Assembly (NCBI GenBank): GCA_021817225.1
Contig: JAKAVR010000012.1
Span: 1-43,594 of the forward strand
Direction: 5' to 3'
DNA length: 43,594 bases
Origin: Thermoplasmata archaeon
GTDB lineage: Archaea > Thermoplasmatota > Thermoplasmata > Sysuiplasmatales > Sysuiplasmataceae
Positions within the stretch are counted from its first letter, which is position 1; every line of letters starts with the position of its first letter. This document shows positions 33,989-42,087 of this stretch, in pieces. Position numbers and translations under genes: made by a program. The notes under the pieces are model-generated. The model searched no databases and was not told the DNA's origin. It saw nothing but the letters and a program-made list of their open reading frames with translations.

Positions 33989-34896
33989 TGCCTACGCTTG
34001 AACTCGTCGCAATTGAAGTCACCCTTTTCATCACCGTTTCACTTGTATCGGGAAACAACCTTCCCGCCTGTGTAGGAACACTGATAGGTTCAGGAGTTGC
34101 CAGAAAGAGGACAGGTATACTGATTGGCATTGCGGGCTACATCGCGGGACTGCTTCTGCAGGGAAGTGCGATGGTGAGAGTGTCCAGCCTTCTTTTCCCT
34201 TCCGCATCGCCGCTCCTTGTGGCAGAGGCGCTTTCAGTCACAATTGTAGTCTTCCTCTCAGGCATCTATCTCAGGGTGCCGCTGTCGTTGACAATGTCCC
34301 TCGTCGGCCTGATAGCCGGAATTTCGGTCTCGAGGCACATGCCGATCGACACGGCGTACGCAACCACTGTGATTGGGACATGGTTCGCCGCCCCTCTGAT
34401 TGCAATCGCAACCTCTGTAATGTCGACCCGGCTGCTGGGCAGGTCAAGGCCAAGGGACATATGGCGAAGGGCTTCGACCTACAAGCTGATGCTTCTTCTG
34501 TCATCCTTTCTTGCCGCATACGTGCTCGGTGCAAACACAATGGGAGTGATCGTGGCTGTTGCAGGTTTTTCAGTGCAGAACGTCGCTGTGGCTGTTCTCG
34601 CTGTACCTGTCGGTAGCTTCTTCCTGAGCAGAGGGGGGCTGCAGAGGATCGGAAGGGATATTTTCTCCCTCAGGTACTCCAACGCACTCGTCGCCCTGCT
34701 TGATTCGGTGATACTTGTTGAAACAGCAACTTTCTTTGGCCTGCCGCTGAGCAACACACAGACCCTTTCCGCTGCGCTCTTCGGGACAGGCATATCCTAC
34801 AAGGAGAGGTTTTTGTCGGCAAAGCCGTTTATCCTTATCGTGAGCGGCTGGATACTTGCCGCACTGATCAGTTTTACCATCGGGCTAGTAATCTGA
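33988..34896 (+). CDS. PiT-family inorganic phosphate transporter
   Basis: A 302-residue, low-affinity phosphate:cation symporter with about nine hydrophobic segments. The two inverted PiT signature repeats are present: SLVSGNNLPACVGTLIGSGV near residue 20 (usual GANDxANAxGT, here GNNLPACVGT) and YVLGANTMGVIVAVAG near residue 175 (GANxxG). The large cytoplasmic loop of bacterial and eukaryotic PiT proteins is reduced to a short basic segment (LLGRSRPRDIWRRAS). The first repeat has Asn where many transporters have Asp. The start is the ATG at 33988, overlapping the DUF47 stop; a GTG one codon upstream is also in frame. The A-rich end of the intergenic region follows. Confidence 0.88.
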   Translation: MPTLELVAIEVTLFITVSLVSGNNLPACVGTLIGSGVARKRTGILIGIAGYIAGLLLQGSAMVRVSSLLFPSASPLLVAEALSVTIVVFLSGIYLRVPLSLTMSLVGLIAGISVSRHMPIDTAYATTVIGTWFAAPLIAIATSVMSTRLLGRSRPRDIWRRASTYKLMLLLSSFLAAYVLGANTMGVIVAVAGFSVQNVAVAVLAVPVGSFFLSRGGLQRIGRDIFSLRYSNALVALLDSVILVETATFFGLPLSNTQTLSAALFGTGISYKERFLSAKPFILIVSGWILAALISFTIGLVI

Positions 34897-34949
34897 TGAC
34901 CATAGTGAGCAGGCAGCCGGGCAGTAAATAAAAAATAAAGATTACAAAA

Positions 34950-34958
34950 CTTATTAAT
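34950..34958 (+). promoter_or_regulatory. TATA box of the SufR-like regulator gene
   Basis: CTTATTAAT would start transcription near 34980, about 22 bases before the ATG at 35002; an in-frame TTG at 34984 is closer to the expected start site. Confidence 0.5.
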
Positions 34959-35001
34959 CCCGGACCATCTTTCCCTCCCTCGTTTGCAGACAGGTGCTGA
35001 A

Positions 35002-35712
35002 ATGAGAAGGAATAATGGTGAAGACAATGAGCTGGTCCACACAGATCTTCTGGACAAGGCCAACCATTCCACCAGAAATGCGATTATCGCACTCATCAAG
35101 CAGAAGGGTGAGGCTGGCATGAAGGATATTTCCTCTTCCATGGGCATAAGCAAGATGGCCGTCAGCAAGCATCTATCCAACCTGGAACGTGACCAGCTTG
35201 TCCAGAAGAGGGTCATCCGTTCAGGCGTAGGAAGGCCCGAATACAGGTACTCTCTCACACCCGATGCACATTACCTTTTCCCGACATCATACCCCTACAT
35301 CGCACTCTCGGCTCTCTCCTTCATTGAGGACAGGATAGGAGAGTCTGGCGTGAAGGACTTCTTCGAGAAAAGGCGGCAGGAGCTGAAACAGCGGTACTCC
35401 TCCAGGATGAATGGCATTCCTCACGATGAGAGAGTCGAGGAACTTGCGAGAATACGGGAAGAGGAGGGGTTTCTCGCCGAGACGAACAGGCTTTCGGACG
35501 GCTCCATGGTACTGCTTGAACACAATTGTCCACTTATGACTGTTGCAAGCAAATACAGGCTTGCCTGCTCCTCAGAGCTCGATCTTTTCAGGGAACTTCT
35601 TGGCCAGGACGTCGAGAGGACTCACTGGATGGTCAACGGCGAGCACATGTGCAGGTACATTGTCCGCAAGCCACACGACAAAATCCGCCAGCCTTCCGAG
35701 GCGTCGCAGTAG
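35002..35712 (+). CDS. Winged-helix regulator with SufR-like iron-sulfur cysteines
   Basis: A 236-residue DNA-binding protein. Residues about 15-90 form an ArsR/SufR-like winged helix (NHSTRNAIIALIKQKGEAGM, DISSSMGISKMAVSKHLSNLERDQLV as recognition region, and SGVGRPEYRYSLT as the wing). A helical central part is followed by a domain with three cysteines in EHNCPLM, RLACSSELDLFRELLG and NGEHMCRYIV. These positions match the three cluster-ligating cysteines of cyanobacterial SufR (the NCP...LCxSE...RCxY pattern). So the protein probably senses Fe-S cluster status, iron or redox state. No suf genes are nearby; the nearest genes concern phosphate uptake and may be its targets (inference). GGTG before the ATG may act as ribosome-binding site. 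Confidence 0.85.
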   Translation: MRRNNGEDNELVHTDLLDKANHSTRNAIIALIKQKGEAGMKDISSSMGISKMAVSKHLSNLERDQLVQKRVIRSGVGRPEYRYSLTPDAHYLFPTSYPYIALSALSFIEDRIGESGVKDFFEKRRQELKQRYSSRMNGIPHDERVEELARIREEEGFLAETNRLSDGSMVLLEHNCPLMTVASKYRLACSSELDLFRELLGQDVERTHWMVNGEHMCRYIVRKPHDKIRQPSEASQ

Positions 35713-35800
35713 CCGTATTTTCCTGTCTCCGGCTGCAATCCGCTGTCCCATGGCGGGAAGTTCGTTCGACAGCTACTGGTCAGCTACTCTTTCCTAGCAG

Positions 35801-36060
35801 GTCAGGTCCTTGCTCCCTGCCTGCATTGAGCTCAGGAGACACCTCCATTCAAATCCCGAACTGTCAAACCATGAGATGGAGACGGCACGCGAAATTTCAT
35901 CCTTCCTCATGCTGCATGGTCTTAAGCCCTGCAACTGCGATTTCCCGTAGTGATATGCGACACCTGTCCAAACCACACCATGGGCGGCGAGGATTTCCGG
36001 TATTATATCGAAAAGGTCGGAGGGGCGTTTGCCTTTCCTGGCACGGGTGGAAGTGCTGAA
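35801..36060 (+). pseudogene. M20 amidohydrolase/peptidase remnant with large internal deletion
   Basis: Two pieces of one M20-family gene lie side by side. The first frame (about 35801-35947) reads LLPACIELRRHLHSNPELSNHEM, then ETAREISSFLMLHGLKP. This is the N-terminus of IAA-amino-acid-hydrolase-like M20 enzymes. It ends in TAG at 35948. From 35950 another frame reads HTMGGEDFRYYIEKVGGAFAF and PGTG, the C-terminal metal-binding segment (GGEDF plus GAFxFLG). The whole middle, with the other zinc ligands and the dimerisation domain (about 250 residues), is missing, and the pieces are out of frame. It cannot make an enzyme. The stretch 36061-36209 has no recognisable content. Confidence 0.75.
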
Positions 36061-36209
36061 GCAAGGCGGTCAAAGCAAAGTTCCGCCTTCAGGCCTGATG
36101 GAGCTTCCTTTCATTACGGCATCATGGGGCACATGTGCTCGCAGGTGAAAGTCTTTAGCCCGCCGCCTTATGCCTACAGCAGGCGCTTGAAAGAGCCGGT
36201 GCAGCAAGG

Positions 36210-37040
36210 ATGATTGAGATCAGAGAAGTCCGTTCCCCGGAGGGTATGAAGGAAATCTTTCCGGTTGCCCGCAGCGCATGGGGCATGGAGGAACCGGAGT
36301 CTTTTATCGCGGATATGCTGAACGCGCTGAGGTACCACGGAGGTCTTGTGCTCGGTGCATACGACGGCGGTGAAATGGTTGGTTTCCAGTATTCGTTCAT
36401 TGGGCGGAGGGGGGAACTGTTCTACCTCTATTCCCACATGACAGGAGTCCTCGAGGAGAGGAAACACGAGGGCATCGGGTATGAACTCAAGACCGCCCAG
36501 AAGAAATGGGCAATCGATAACGGGTTTGCTCTTGTTGCATGGACCTTCGATCCGCTCATGGGCCTGAACGCAAATTTCAACCTGAGGAAGCTAGGCGTCA
36601 TTGGAAGAGCATACCGTCCCAATTTCTACGGCGTGATGCGTGACAGGCTGAACAGGGGTGTGGAGACCGACAGGCTTCTTGCCGAATGGTGGGTGGGAGT
36701 CGACAGAAAGGCTGAAGATTTTGACCCTTTTTCACTTCCCGTCGTGAACACCACCGAACAGATGAAACATGGTGCCAGGAGGATCACGGGCATAACATTT
36801 CCTGACGAGGAGATGCTGGTGGTCGAGATTCCGTACAGCTTCAGCGAAATCAAGTCGTTGGATATCGGCCTGGCCGTGGATTGGAGGAGAAAGACAAGAG
36901 AGGTGTTCACCACGCTATTTGCCCGTGGCTTTACTGCCGTGTCCTCGGCTTCGGTCCGGGACAGGCGTTTCTACCTTCTGAGACGAAATTTCACGGTTAC
37001 CGGAATACCTCCATCGAGCCCCTTTGCCTCTGACCATTGA
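36210..37040 (+). CDS. GNAT-family acetyltransferase, COG3375-like
   Basis: A 276-residue cytosolic protein resembling the COG3375 group of predicted acetyltransferases. It has an N-terminal GNAT-type region with VLGAYDGGEMVGFQYSFIG and LYSHMTGVLEERKHEGIGYELKTAQKKWA (acetyl-CoA loop around RKHEGIG). Next come the group's typical VAWTFDPLMGLNANFNLRKLG and NFYGVMRD. A C-terminal half holds an EMLVVEIPYSF segment and a conserved arginine-rich end. The substrate is not known. The ATG at 36210 follows AGCAAGG. It stands alone between the M20 remnant and pstS. Confidence 0.85.
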   Translation: MIEIREVRSPEGMKEIFPVARSAWGMEEPESFIADMLNALRYHGGLVLGAYDGGEMVGFQYSFIGRRGELFYLYSHMTGVLEERKHEGIGYELKTAQKKWAIDNGFALVAWTFDPLMGLNANFNLRKLGVIGRAYRPNFYGVMRDRLNRGVETDRLLAEWWVGVDRKAEDFDPFSLPVVNTTEQMKHGARRITGITFPDEEMLVVEIPYSFSEIKSLDIGLAVDWRRKTREVFTTLFARGFTAVSSASVRDRRFYLLRRNFTVTGIPPSSPFASDH

Positions 37041-37237
37041 TATGACCCGGTTCTTCGAAAATGAGCCGTTGCAAGGACAAAACGAAATCGCGTAATTCCC
37101 GGCAACCGCGTTTTGGATCATTTTCCGGCGGCAGTACTAAAGGCATGTCTACGTGGAAAATATAGGCAACGTTGGTACCATCATTTTACATCGGGATCCT
37201 TGATGCGCAGGGCCATTTTTTGTACTACAGGTAACAA
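37041..37237 (+). promoter_or_regulatory. Upstream region of the pst operon
   Basis: This 197-base gap should contain the phosphate-responsive promoter. AAAATATAGG around 37156-37165 is a TATA candidate, implying a leader of about 50 bases before the pstS ATG, which has AGGT just upstream. I could not recognise an operator repeat with confidence. Confidence 0.35.
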
Positions 37238-38320
37238 ATGAACAAGAACACTGGCATTGCAATAATAGTGGCAATAGTCGTTGTCGTTGCTGCTGTGGGA
37301 GTGTACATGGCCTACGGAAACCAGGCCAAACCTTCCTCGTCAGGCGTGACGCTGACTGAGACCGGATCAACACTGCTCTACCCCGTCTTCAACATATGGT
37401 CGGGTAATTACTCGGCCAACAAGATCACGACCGCCGGGACAGGAAGCGGTGCAGGCATCTCGGGCGCGATAGCCGGGACGGTTGTAATAGGCGCCTCCGA
37501 TGCATTCATGACGAACACTCAGGTTTCACAGAACCCGGGCATACTCAACATACCTATACTGATTTCATCACAGTATGTTTCATACAACCTGCCGGGGCTC
37601 AACGGAAAGACACTCAACTTCAGCGGCCCGATCCTTGCAGGCATATACAACGGCTCAATAAGCAACTGGAACAATTCCCAGATTGCCGCGCTGAATCCAG
37701 GTGTTGCTTTCCCGTCTCATACAATAGTCCCTGTCCACAGGTCAGATGGAAGCGGTGATACCAACATGTTCACCGAATTCCTGAGCAAGTCGGACAGCTG
37801 GTGGAACAGCAACGTAGGCTTCGGGACGAATGTGAACTGGCCAGGTGTTTCCGCAGCACTTACGGGCAACGGCAACTCGGGCATAATAAGCCAGATGAAG
37901 TCGACGCCCTACAGTATCGGTTACATAGCAACCACCTACCAGGCACAGATACAATCTGCCGGGTTTGGCATAGCAGCGCTGCAGAACCAGGCAGGCAAGT
38001 TTGTTACAATGAGCCAGTCGACCGTCATGGCCGCGGCAAACCAGTATCTCAGCCAGATACCTTCCGATGGAAGGCTGGCCATACAGTACGCTCCTGGCAA
38101 CACATCATACCCAATCGTCGACCTTGAGTATCTGATAGTCAAGCAGGTTCAGCCAAATGCGGCCACTGCAACAGCCCTCGTCAACTTCCTGAAATGGGCG
38201 GTCAACTCAACTTCTGGAGGGAGCCAGAGCACATACATCTCATCGCTCAACCTGTCTCCTCTTCCAACCGCTGTGGTCAACCAGATTGTCACTCCGCTGA
38301 TAAACAAGATATCAAGTTGA
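37238..38320 (+). CDS. pstS: Phosphate ABC transporter substrate-binding protein PstS
   Basis: A 360-residue extracellular phosphate receptor anchored by its N-terminal hydrophobic segment (residues 6-26, IAIIVAIVVVVAAVGVYMAY). It has the PstS phosphate-binding motifs: TETGSTLLYPVFNIW near residue 45, AGTGSGAGISGAIAG, IGASDAFM, and VPVHRSDGSGDTNMFTEFL near 165-185, in which Arg, Ser, Asp and Ser/Gly hydrogen-bond the anion. Then come SIGYIATTY and YPIVDLEYLIVK. No lipobox cysteine follows the helix, so the signal may be kept as an anchor. The stop overlaps the pstC start. It is the first gene of pstSCAB. Confidence 0.95.
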   Translation: MNKNTGIAIIVAIVVVVAAVGVYMAYGNQAKPSSSGVTLTETGSTLLYPVFNIWSGNYSANKITTAGTGSGAGISGAIAGTVVIGASDAFMTNTQVSQNPGILNIPILISSQYVSYNLPGLNGKTLNFSGPILAGIYNGSISNWNNSQIAALNPGVAFPSHTIVPVHRSDGSGDTNMFTEFLSKSDSWWNSNVGFGTNVNWPGVSAALTGNGNSGIISQMKSTPYSIGYIATTYQAQIQSAGFGIAALQNQAGKFVTMSQSTVMAAANQYLSQIPSDGRLAIQYAPGNTSYPIVDLEYLIVKQVQPNAATATALVNFLKWAVNSTSGGSQSTYISSLNLSPLPTAVVNQIVTPLINKISS

Positions 38321-39318
38321 TAGACTTGGCATGGAACGAACGAAAACCTTTGGAAAACCTCTTCTTTCTTTTCACCTTAGCGATGGCTCTTGTCCCTTTC
38401 GCAATCATGGTTATTCTCTTTTCATTTCTCATCTATAATGCAATTCCTTCGATGAGGTACTCGGGCTTCGGCTTCTTTACATCGTACATATGGAATCCGG
38501 GCATGCTCTATGAAAACCCTGTCCTGGTCCACGGTGTGCTTGCCCCCTACAGGTCATCATTCGGGATGCTTGGCTTTTTTCTGGGGACCATGATTACCAC
38601 CGCTCTTGCTCTCGTCATCGCCTTCCCCGTCAGCATCTTCCTCTCCCTGTCACTGAACCTTTATACGCCACAGAAGCTGAGAAAACCTTTCTCAGTTCTG
38701 GTCGAACTGTTTGCAGGAATACCAAGCGTTGTCTACGGCCTGTGGGGCATCATTGTGCTGGAGCCCGTGCTTCTCCACTCAATAGAGCCTTGGATGAAGG
38801 CCAACCTTTCATTCCTTCCGGGCTTCTCCGGGGAGATTTTTTCCGGCGCAGGAATCATCGCCGCGGGCCTCATCCTCGGCATTATGATAATACCGATAGT
38901 GACGGCTGTGATATCCGAATCTATGGCTTCACAGCCACGCGAGCTGAAAGAAGGCGTGTACGCCCTGGGCGGGACAAGGTGGGAGGTGGGAAAAAGCGTG
39001 CTGCTTCGGAACACGAAACGGCAGATAGTCGGCGGCACTCTGCTGGGGACAGGAAGGGCGCTTGGAGAAACCATGGCAGTTCTCATGGTAAGCGGCGCAG
39101 TCGTGAACGTGCTTCCGTCAGGCATCTTCTCCCTGACAAATACAATGTCGGCCCAGATTGCCGCCGCCCTCGACAGCGCATTCATCGATGCCACGGGGAT
39201 GAATATTTCCGCGCTCGTTGAGCTCGGCGTGATACTCGTCATTATTTCGCTCATAGCAAACCTCGCGGGAAGAGCGATAGTCGGCAGGGCGGCCTTAAGG
39301 GGGTATGAGCATGACTGA
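38317..39318 (+). CDS. pstC: Phosphate ABC transporter permease PstC
   Basis: A 333-residue inner-channel subunit. There are six hydrophobic segments: one near the N-terminus (LFTLAMALVPFAIMVILFSFLI), a periplasm-like loop with PVLVHGVLAPYRSSFG, then the binding-protein-dependent transport core. The EAA loop for docking on PstB is ELKEGVYALGGTRWEVGKSVLLRN, and GRALGETMAVLMVSG is the PstC signature. The TTG at 38317 overlaps the pstS stop (TTGA) and gives the usual length. An open frame extends upstream into pstS but is not PstC-like. The 3' end overlaps pstA by 14 bases. Confidence 0.93.
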   Translation: MIDLAWNERKPLENLFFLFTLAMALVPFAIMVILFSFLIYNAIPSMRYSGFGFFTSYIWNPGMLYENPVLVHGVLAPYRSSFGMLGFFLGTMITTALALVIAFPVSIFLSLSLNLYTPQKLRKPFSVLVELFAGIPSVVYGLWGIIVLEPVLLHSIEPWMKANLSFLPGFSGEIFSGAGIIAAGLILGIMIIPIVTAVISESMASQPRELKEGVYALGGTRWEVGKSVLLRNTKRQIVGGTLLGTGRALGETMAVLMVSGAVVNVLPSGIFSLTNTMSAQIAAALDSAFIDATGMNISALVELGVILVIISLIANLAGRAIVGRAALRGYEHD

Positions 39319-40186
39319 AACTGCGGCCGCGGCCTTTGTCAGGTCGAGAGGAAAAATGGAGTCAAGATACCGCAGAAGGGTATTCTCGGATCTTGTTGTC
39401 AGGGTTATCGGTTACGCCGTTTTTGCATTCATGATCGGTCTTCTGCTACTCATTGTCGGTGATGTTGCACTGCGGGGCCTTGCCGGCATTTCGTTTGGTA
39501 TGTTCGTGACTGTCGGCAACACCTCCTCGGGAGGACTTGCGAATGCCATAGCGGGTACCTGGGAATTGGTGGGAACGGGTCTTGTCTTCGCACTGCCCGT
39601 TGGCGTGTTCGGCGCTCTCTACCTCTCGGAGTACAGCACAAGAAACACGGGAGGCGTGTTAAGACTCTTTGTCGACATACTTACAAGCATACCATCAATC
39701 GTCCTTGGCCTGTTCGGCTATCTGGTGCTCGTCATTGAGCTGAATATGGGATACTCTCTTCTTGCTGGGGGCCTGACGCTCGGCGTCATGATGATACCAT
39801 ACATAATGAGGATTTCCGAGATTTCATATTCGAATGTCCCGCGTGAAATGAGGGAGGCTGCATTCGCGCTGGGAGCCAACAGCATGCAGCTTTCATTCAG
39901 CCTGCTTCTCAGGCAGGCAAGAACCGGTATAATGACGGCGGTGCTTCTGGCCGTGAGCATTGCCGCAGGCGAGACGGCTCAGCTGATGTACACTGCTCTT
40001 TTCAACAATGACTATACCAGCTCCCTTACGCATCAGCCCGTCGCATATCTCACTTATGTGATTTGGTACAGTCTCAACCAGCCCACACAGTATGCACATG
40101 CGCTTGCATATTCTGCCGCCCTGATACTTGTCGCATCGATTTTCTTCCTTTTACTCCTATCAAAATACGTCGAAAGAGGCAGGTGA
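39305..40186 (+). CDS. pstA: Phosphate ABC transporter permease PstA
   Basis: A 293-residue second permease subunit pairing with PstC. A hydrophobic N-terminal helix (VIGYAVFAFMIGLLLLIVGDVAL) precedes GLANAIAGTWELVGTGLVFALPVGVFGALYLSEY and ILTSIPSIVLGLFGYLVLV, both typical of PstA. The EAA loop is VPREMREAAFALGANSMQLSFSLLLRQA. GETAQLMYTALFNN corresponds to the GETAPLLFTA motif of the family. Six transmembrane helices are apparent. It starts inside the end of pstC and is followed after five bases by pstB. Confidence 0.94.
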   Translation: MSMTETAAAAFVRSRGKMESRYRRRVFSDLVVRVIGYAVFAFMIGLLLLIVGDVALRGLAGISFGMFVTVGNTSSGGLANAIAGTWELVGTGLVFALPVGVFGALYLSEYSTRNTGGVLRLFVDILTSIPSIVLGLFGYLVLVIELNMGYSLLAGGLTLGVMMIPYIMRISEISYSNVPREMREAAFALGANSMQLSFSLLLRQARTGIMTAVLLAVSIAAGETAQLMYTALFNNDYTSSLTHQPVAYLTYVIWYSLNQPTQYAHALAYSAALILVASIFFLLLLSKYVERGR

Positions 40187-40191
40187 ACGCC

Positions 40192-40938
40192 ATGTCAGTT
40201 GTAATTGAAACAAGGAATCTGAATGTGAACTCAGGCAGTCAGCAGATACTAAGCAATGTCAGTCTGGCAGTTGCCGGAAGTGCCATCAACACAATCGTTG
40301 GTCCTTCAGGAAGCGGAAAGAGCACCCTGATCAGGACATTCAACCGTCTCACAGACCTCTATCCAAGGCTCAGGGTGGGAGGAGAGGTGCTCTTTCACGG
40401 AAAGAGCGTGCGCGACTACAACGTGATGGAACTCAGGCGCAGAATAGGACTCGTATTTCAGAAACCTAATCCATTTCCAATGTCAGTGTACGACAACGTT
40501 GCATTCGGTCCCAGGCTTCACCTCTCTCTCAAGAAAGCAGAGATCGACACTCTCGTGGAGGAGAGCCTCAGGCATGCAGGCCTGTACGACGAGATGAGCG
40601 GAAATCTGGATAAGAACGCGCTGGAACTCTCCGGAGGACAGCAGCAAAGGCTATGCATTGCCAGAGCACTGGCGGTTCAGCCCGAAGTGCTGATGATGGA
40701 TGAGCCTACCTCGTCCCTTGACCCAATAGCCAAGTCAAAGATTGAGGATTTGATGCTCCTCCTCAAGGAAGAATACACTGTTGTGCTTGTCACACACGAT
40801 ATAGATCAGGCGAACAGGGTATCCGACACGGTCAAGCTGCTTTACAACGGGCGCATGGTCGAATACGAAAGTCCGGAAGTGCTGAGGATGCCTGAATACG
40901 AGCATGCAAGGCAGTTTGTCATGAAGCTTGCCAGGTGA
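40192..40938 (+). CDS. pstB: Phosphate ABC transporter ATP-binding protein PstB
   Basis: A 248-residue ATPase that drives phosphate import through PstCA. It has Walker A GPSGSGKST (about residues 37-45), the Q-loop FQKPNPFPMSVYDNVAFG (the NPFP motif is typical of PstB), the signature ELSGGQQQRLCIARAL (about 145) and Walker B VLMMDEPTSSLDP. The switch histidine is in VLVTHDIDQA. The ATG at 40192 is the family start, although the frame is open far upstream. AGGTG before it can serve as ribosome-binding site. No phoU follows, unlike most bacterial pst operons. Confidence 0.96.
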   Translation: MSVVIETRNLNVNSGSQQILSNVSLAVAGSAINTIVGPSGSGKSTLIRTFNRLTDLYPRLRVGGEVLFHGKSVRDYNVMELRRRIGLVFQKPNPFPMSVYDNVAFGPRLHLSLKKAEIDTLVEESLRHAGLYDEMSGNLDKNALELSGGQQQRLCIARALAVQPEVLMMDEPTSSLDPIAKSKIEDLMLLLKEEYTVVLVTHDIDQANRVSDTVKLLYNGRMVEYESPEVLRMPEYEHARQFVMKLAR

Positions 40939-41039
40939 CATTTCGCAATGAACGGCACCGTTCCTGCTCTCCTGGCTGCTTAAAAAGCGCACGCTTCATA
41001 TGTTAAGCTGTTTCTTCTTGTAATTTCCATATAATCAAT

Positions 41040-41408
41040 ATGCTGATAGGGATGCTGATCGAAGAGCCCTCCTCGAGTATACGGGACGTAAGGGCAAAGG
41101 CGGCGCTCCTCGTCGGTTCGGCGGAGCTGGAAGCGATGCGAATCAGGCTGACCGCGAAAAACGAATCCGCGAGGCTTATTGACAAAGCGACAGATGAAAT
41201 AAAGGAGTCAAACAGGCTCCTGCTCGCCGACATCGGGAAGGACCTTGACAGATGCTTTTCAAGAAAGGTTTCCGAGGGCCACAGAAGGTCCGCCGAACTT
41301 CGTGAAAGGGCCCTCAGGAGAACAGACGCAACCGGCTCCTATCTCTTCAACGGCTTCGGCAAGTACATCGCTGATATCTCCATGGCGGCAAAGAAGCAGG
41401 TCGTGTAG
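41040..41408 (+). CDS. Small helical protein, possible ATP-synthase peripheral-stalk (subunit H-like) partner
   Basis: A 122-residue, almost entirely helical, highly charged protein. Residues about 15-95 have the spaced Ala/Leu and Lys/Glu/Arg pattern of a long amphipathic helix or coiled coil (KAALLVGSAELEAMRIRL, NESARLIDKATDEIKESNRL, HRRSAELRERALRR). There is no signal peptide or membrane helix. I do not recognise it on its own. It precedes a subunit-E-like gene by six bases, and in archaeal A-type ATP synthases subunit E pairs with a coiled-coil subunit H of about this size, so an H-like role is possible (inference). AT-rich sequence upstream (CATATG 40999-41004, CATATAATC 41029-41037) includes the likely promoter. 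Confidence 0.6.
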   Translation: MLIGMLIEEPSSSIRDVRAKAALLVGSAELEAMRIRLTAKNESARLIDKATDEIKESNRLLLADIGKDLDRCFSRKVSEGHRRSAELRERALRRTDATGSYLFNGFGKYIADISMAAKKQVV

Positions 41409-41414
41409 GGTGGA

Positions 41415-41999
41415 ATGCAATTGACCAATATCCAGATGGAACGGCCAGCAAGGAGGAAGATAGACGAAATAGCCGAAAATGCGGCGTCCCTGGCCGAAAG
41501 GATAGTCAAAGAGGCAACCGCCGACAGGCTTGCTTCAGAGTCTGCTACAAGAGAACGCATTGAGATAATGAGGGCGGAGTACGGCAGGAAGCTCTATGAT
41601 GAAGTGGACAGGATGAGAAGGGCTTCGGAGAGAAAGTCGGATATCACGGTAGCCTCCGAGATGGAAAAAGTTCATACGGAGAGTCTGTCTGTTCTGAAAG
41701 AGAAATTCATTTCCATGGTGAAAAATTCTGACGACTCGAAAAAAAAGGAGTGGGCCACAATGCTGATTGAAGGCGCCGTATCTGACCTCGGAGTGGGAAT
41801 ACTGCACATCAGGAAGGAGGATGAGGAAGTCGCATCCTCTGTCAGCGGTTTTGAGACAGTGAGTGATCTCAGGGCGTCGGGCGGAATTATAGCCGAATCA
41901 GGGGACGGAACCGTGCTCCTCGATTATACACTTGAATCACTGGCTGAATGCTACTGGAATTCAACGGCAGGCCGCATACTTGAATTGCTCTTCGGGTGA
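41415..41999 (+). CDS. A/V-type ATP synthase subunit E-like protein
   Basis: A 194-residue cytosolic protein with the layout of A/V-ATPase subunit E. The N-terminal helix (residues 1-90, RKIDEIAENAASLAERIVKEATADR, then ATRERIEIMRAEYGRKLYDEVDRM) leads to a C-terminal globular domain ending SGGIIAESGDGTVLLDYTLESLAECY and GRILELLFG. That ending matches the GGVIVES.DG.I.vDNT.E.RLE...iLFG end of the family. It would be part of a peripheral stalk linking the catalytic head to the membrane part. No other ATPase subunit genes are next to it: the following gene is malic enzyme. It could be a second copy, a dispersed subunit, or a relative with another role. Confidence 0.7.
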   Translation: MQLTNIQMERPARRKIDEIAENAASLAERIVKEATADRLASESATRERIEIMRAEYGRKLYDEVDRMRRASERKSDITVASEMEKVHTESLSVLKEKFISMVKNSDDSKKKEWATMLIEGAVSDLGVGILHIRKEDEEVASSVSGFETVSDLRASGGIIAESGDGTVLLDYTLESLAECYWNSTAGRILELLFG

Positions 42000-42087
42000 T
42001 ATGCCATGAACCTGTCAGCTTTGTGCGATCAATTGCGCCGCGGATCTGACGCCGCATCAAAAGAGTCAGGAATCTTGGTGATGAGAA

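Noticed and set aside
38194-38316. Upstream extension of the PstC frame
   Set aside because: It overlaps the end of pstS, does not look like a permease N-terminus, and a TTG overlapping the pstS stop gives the normal length.
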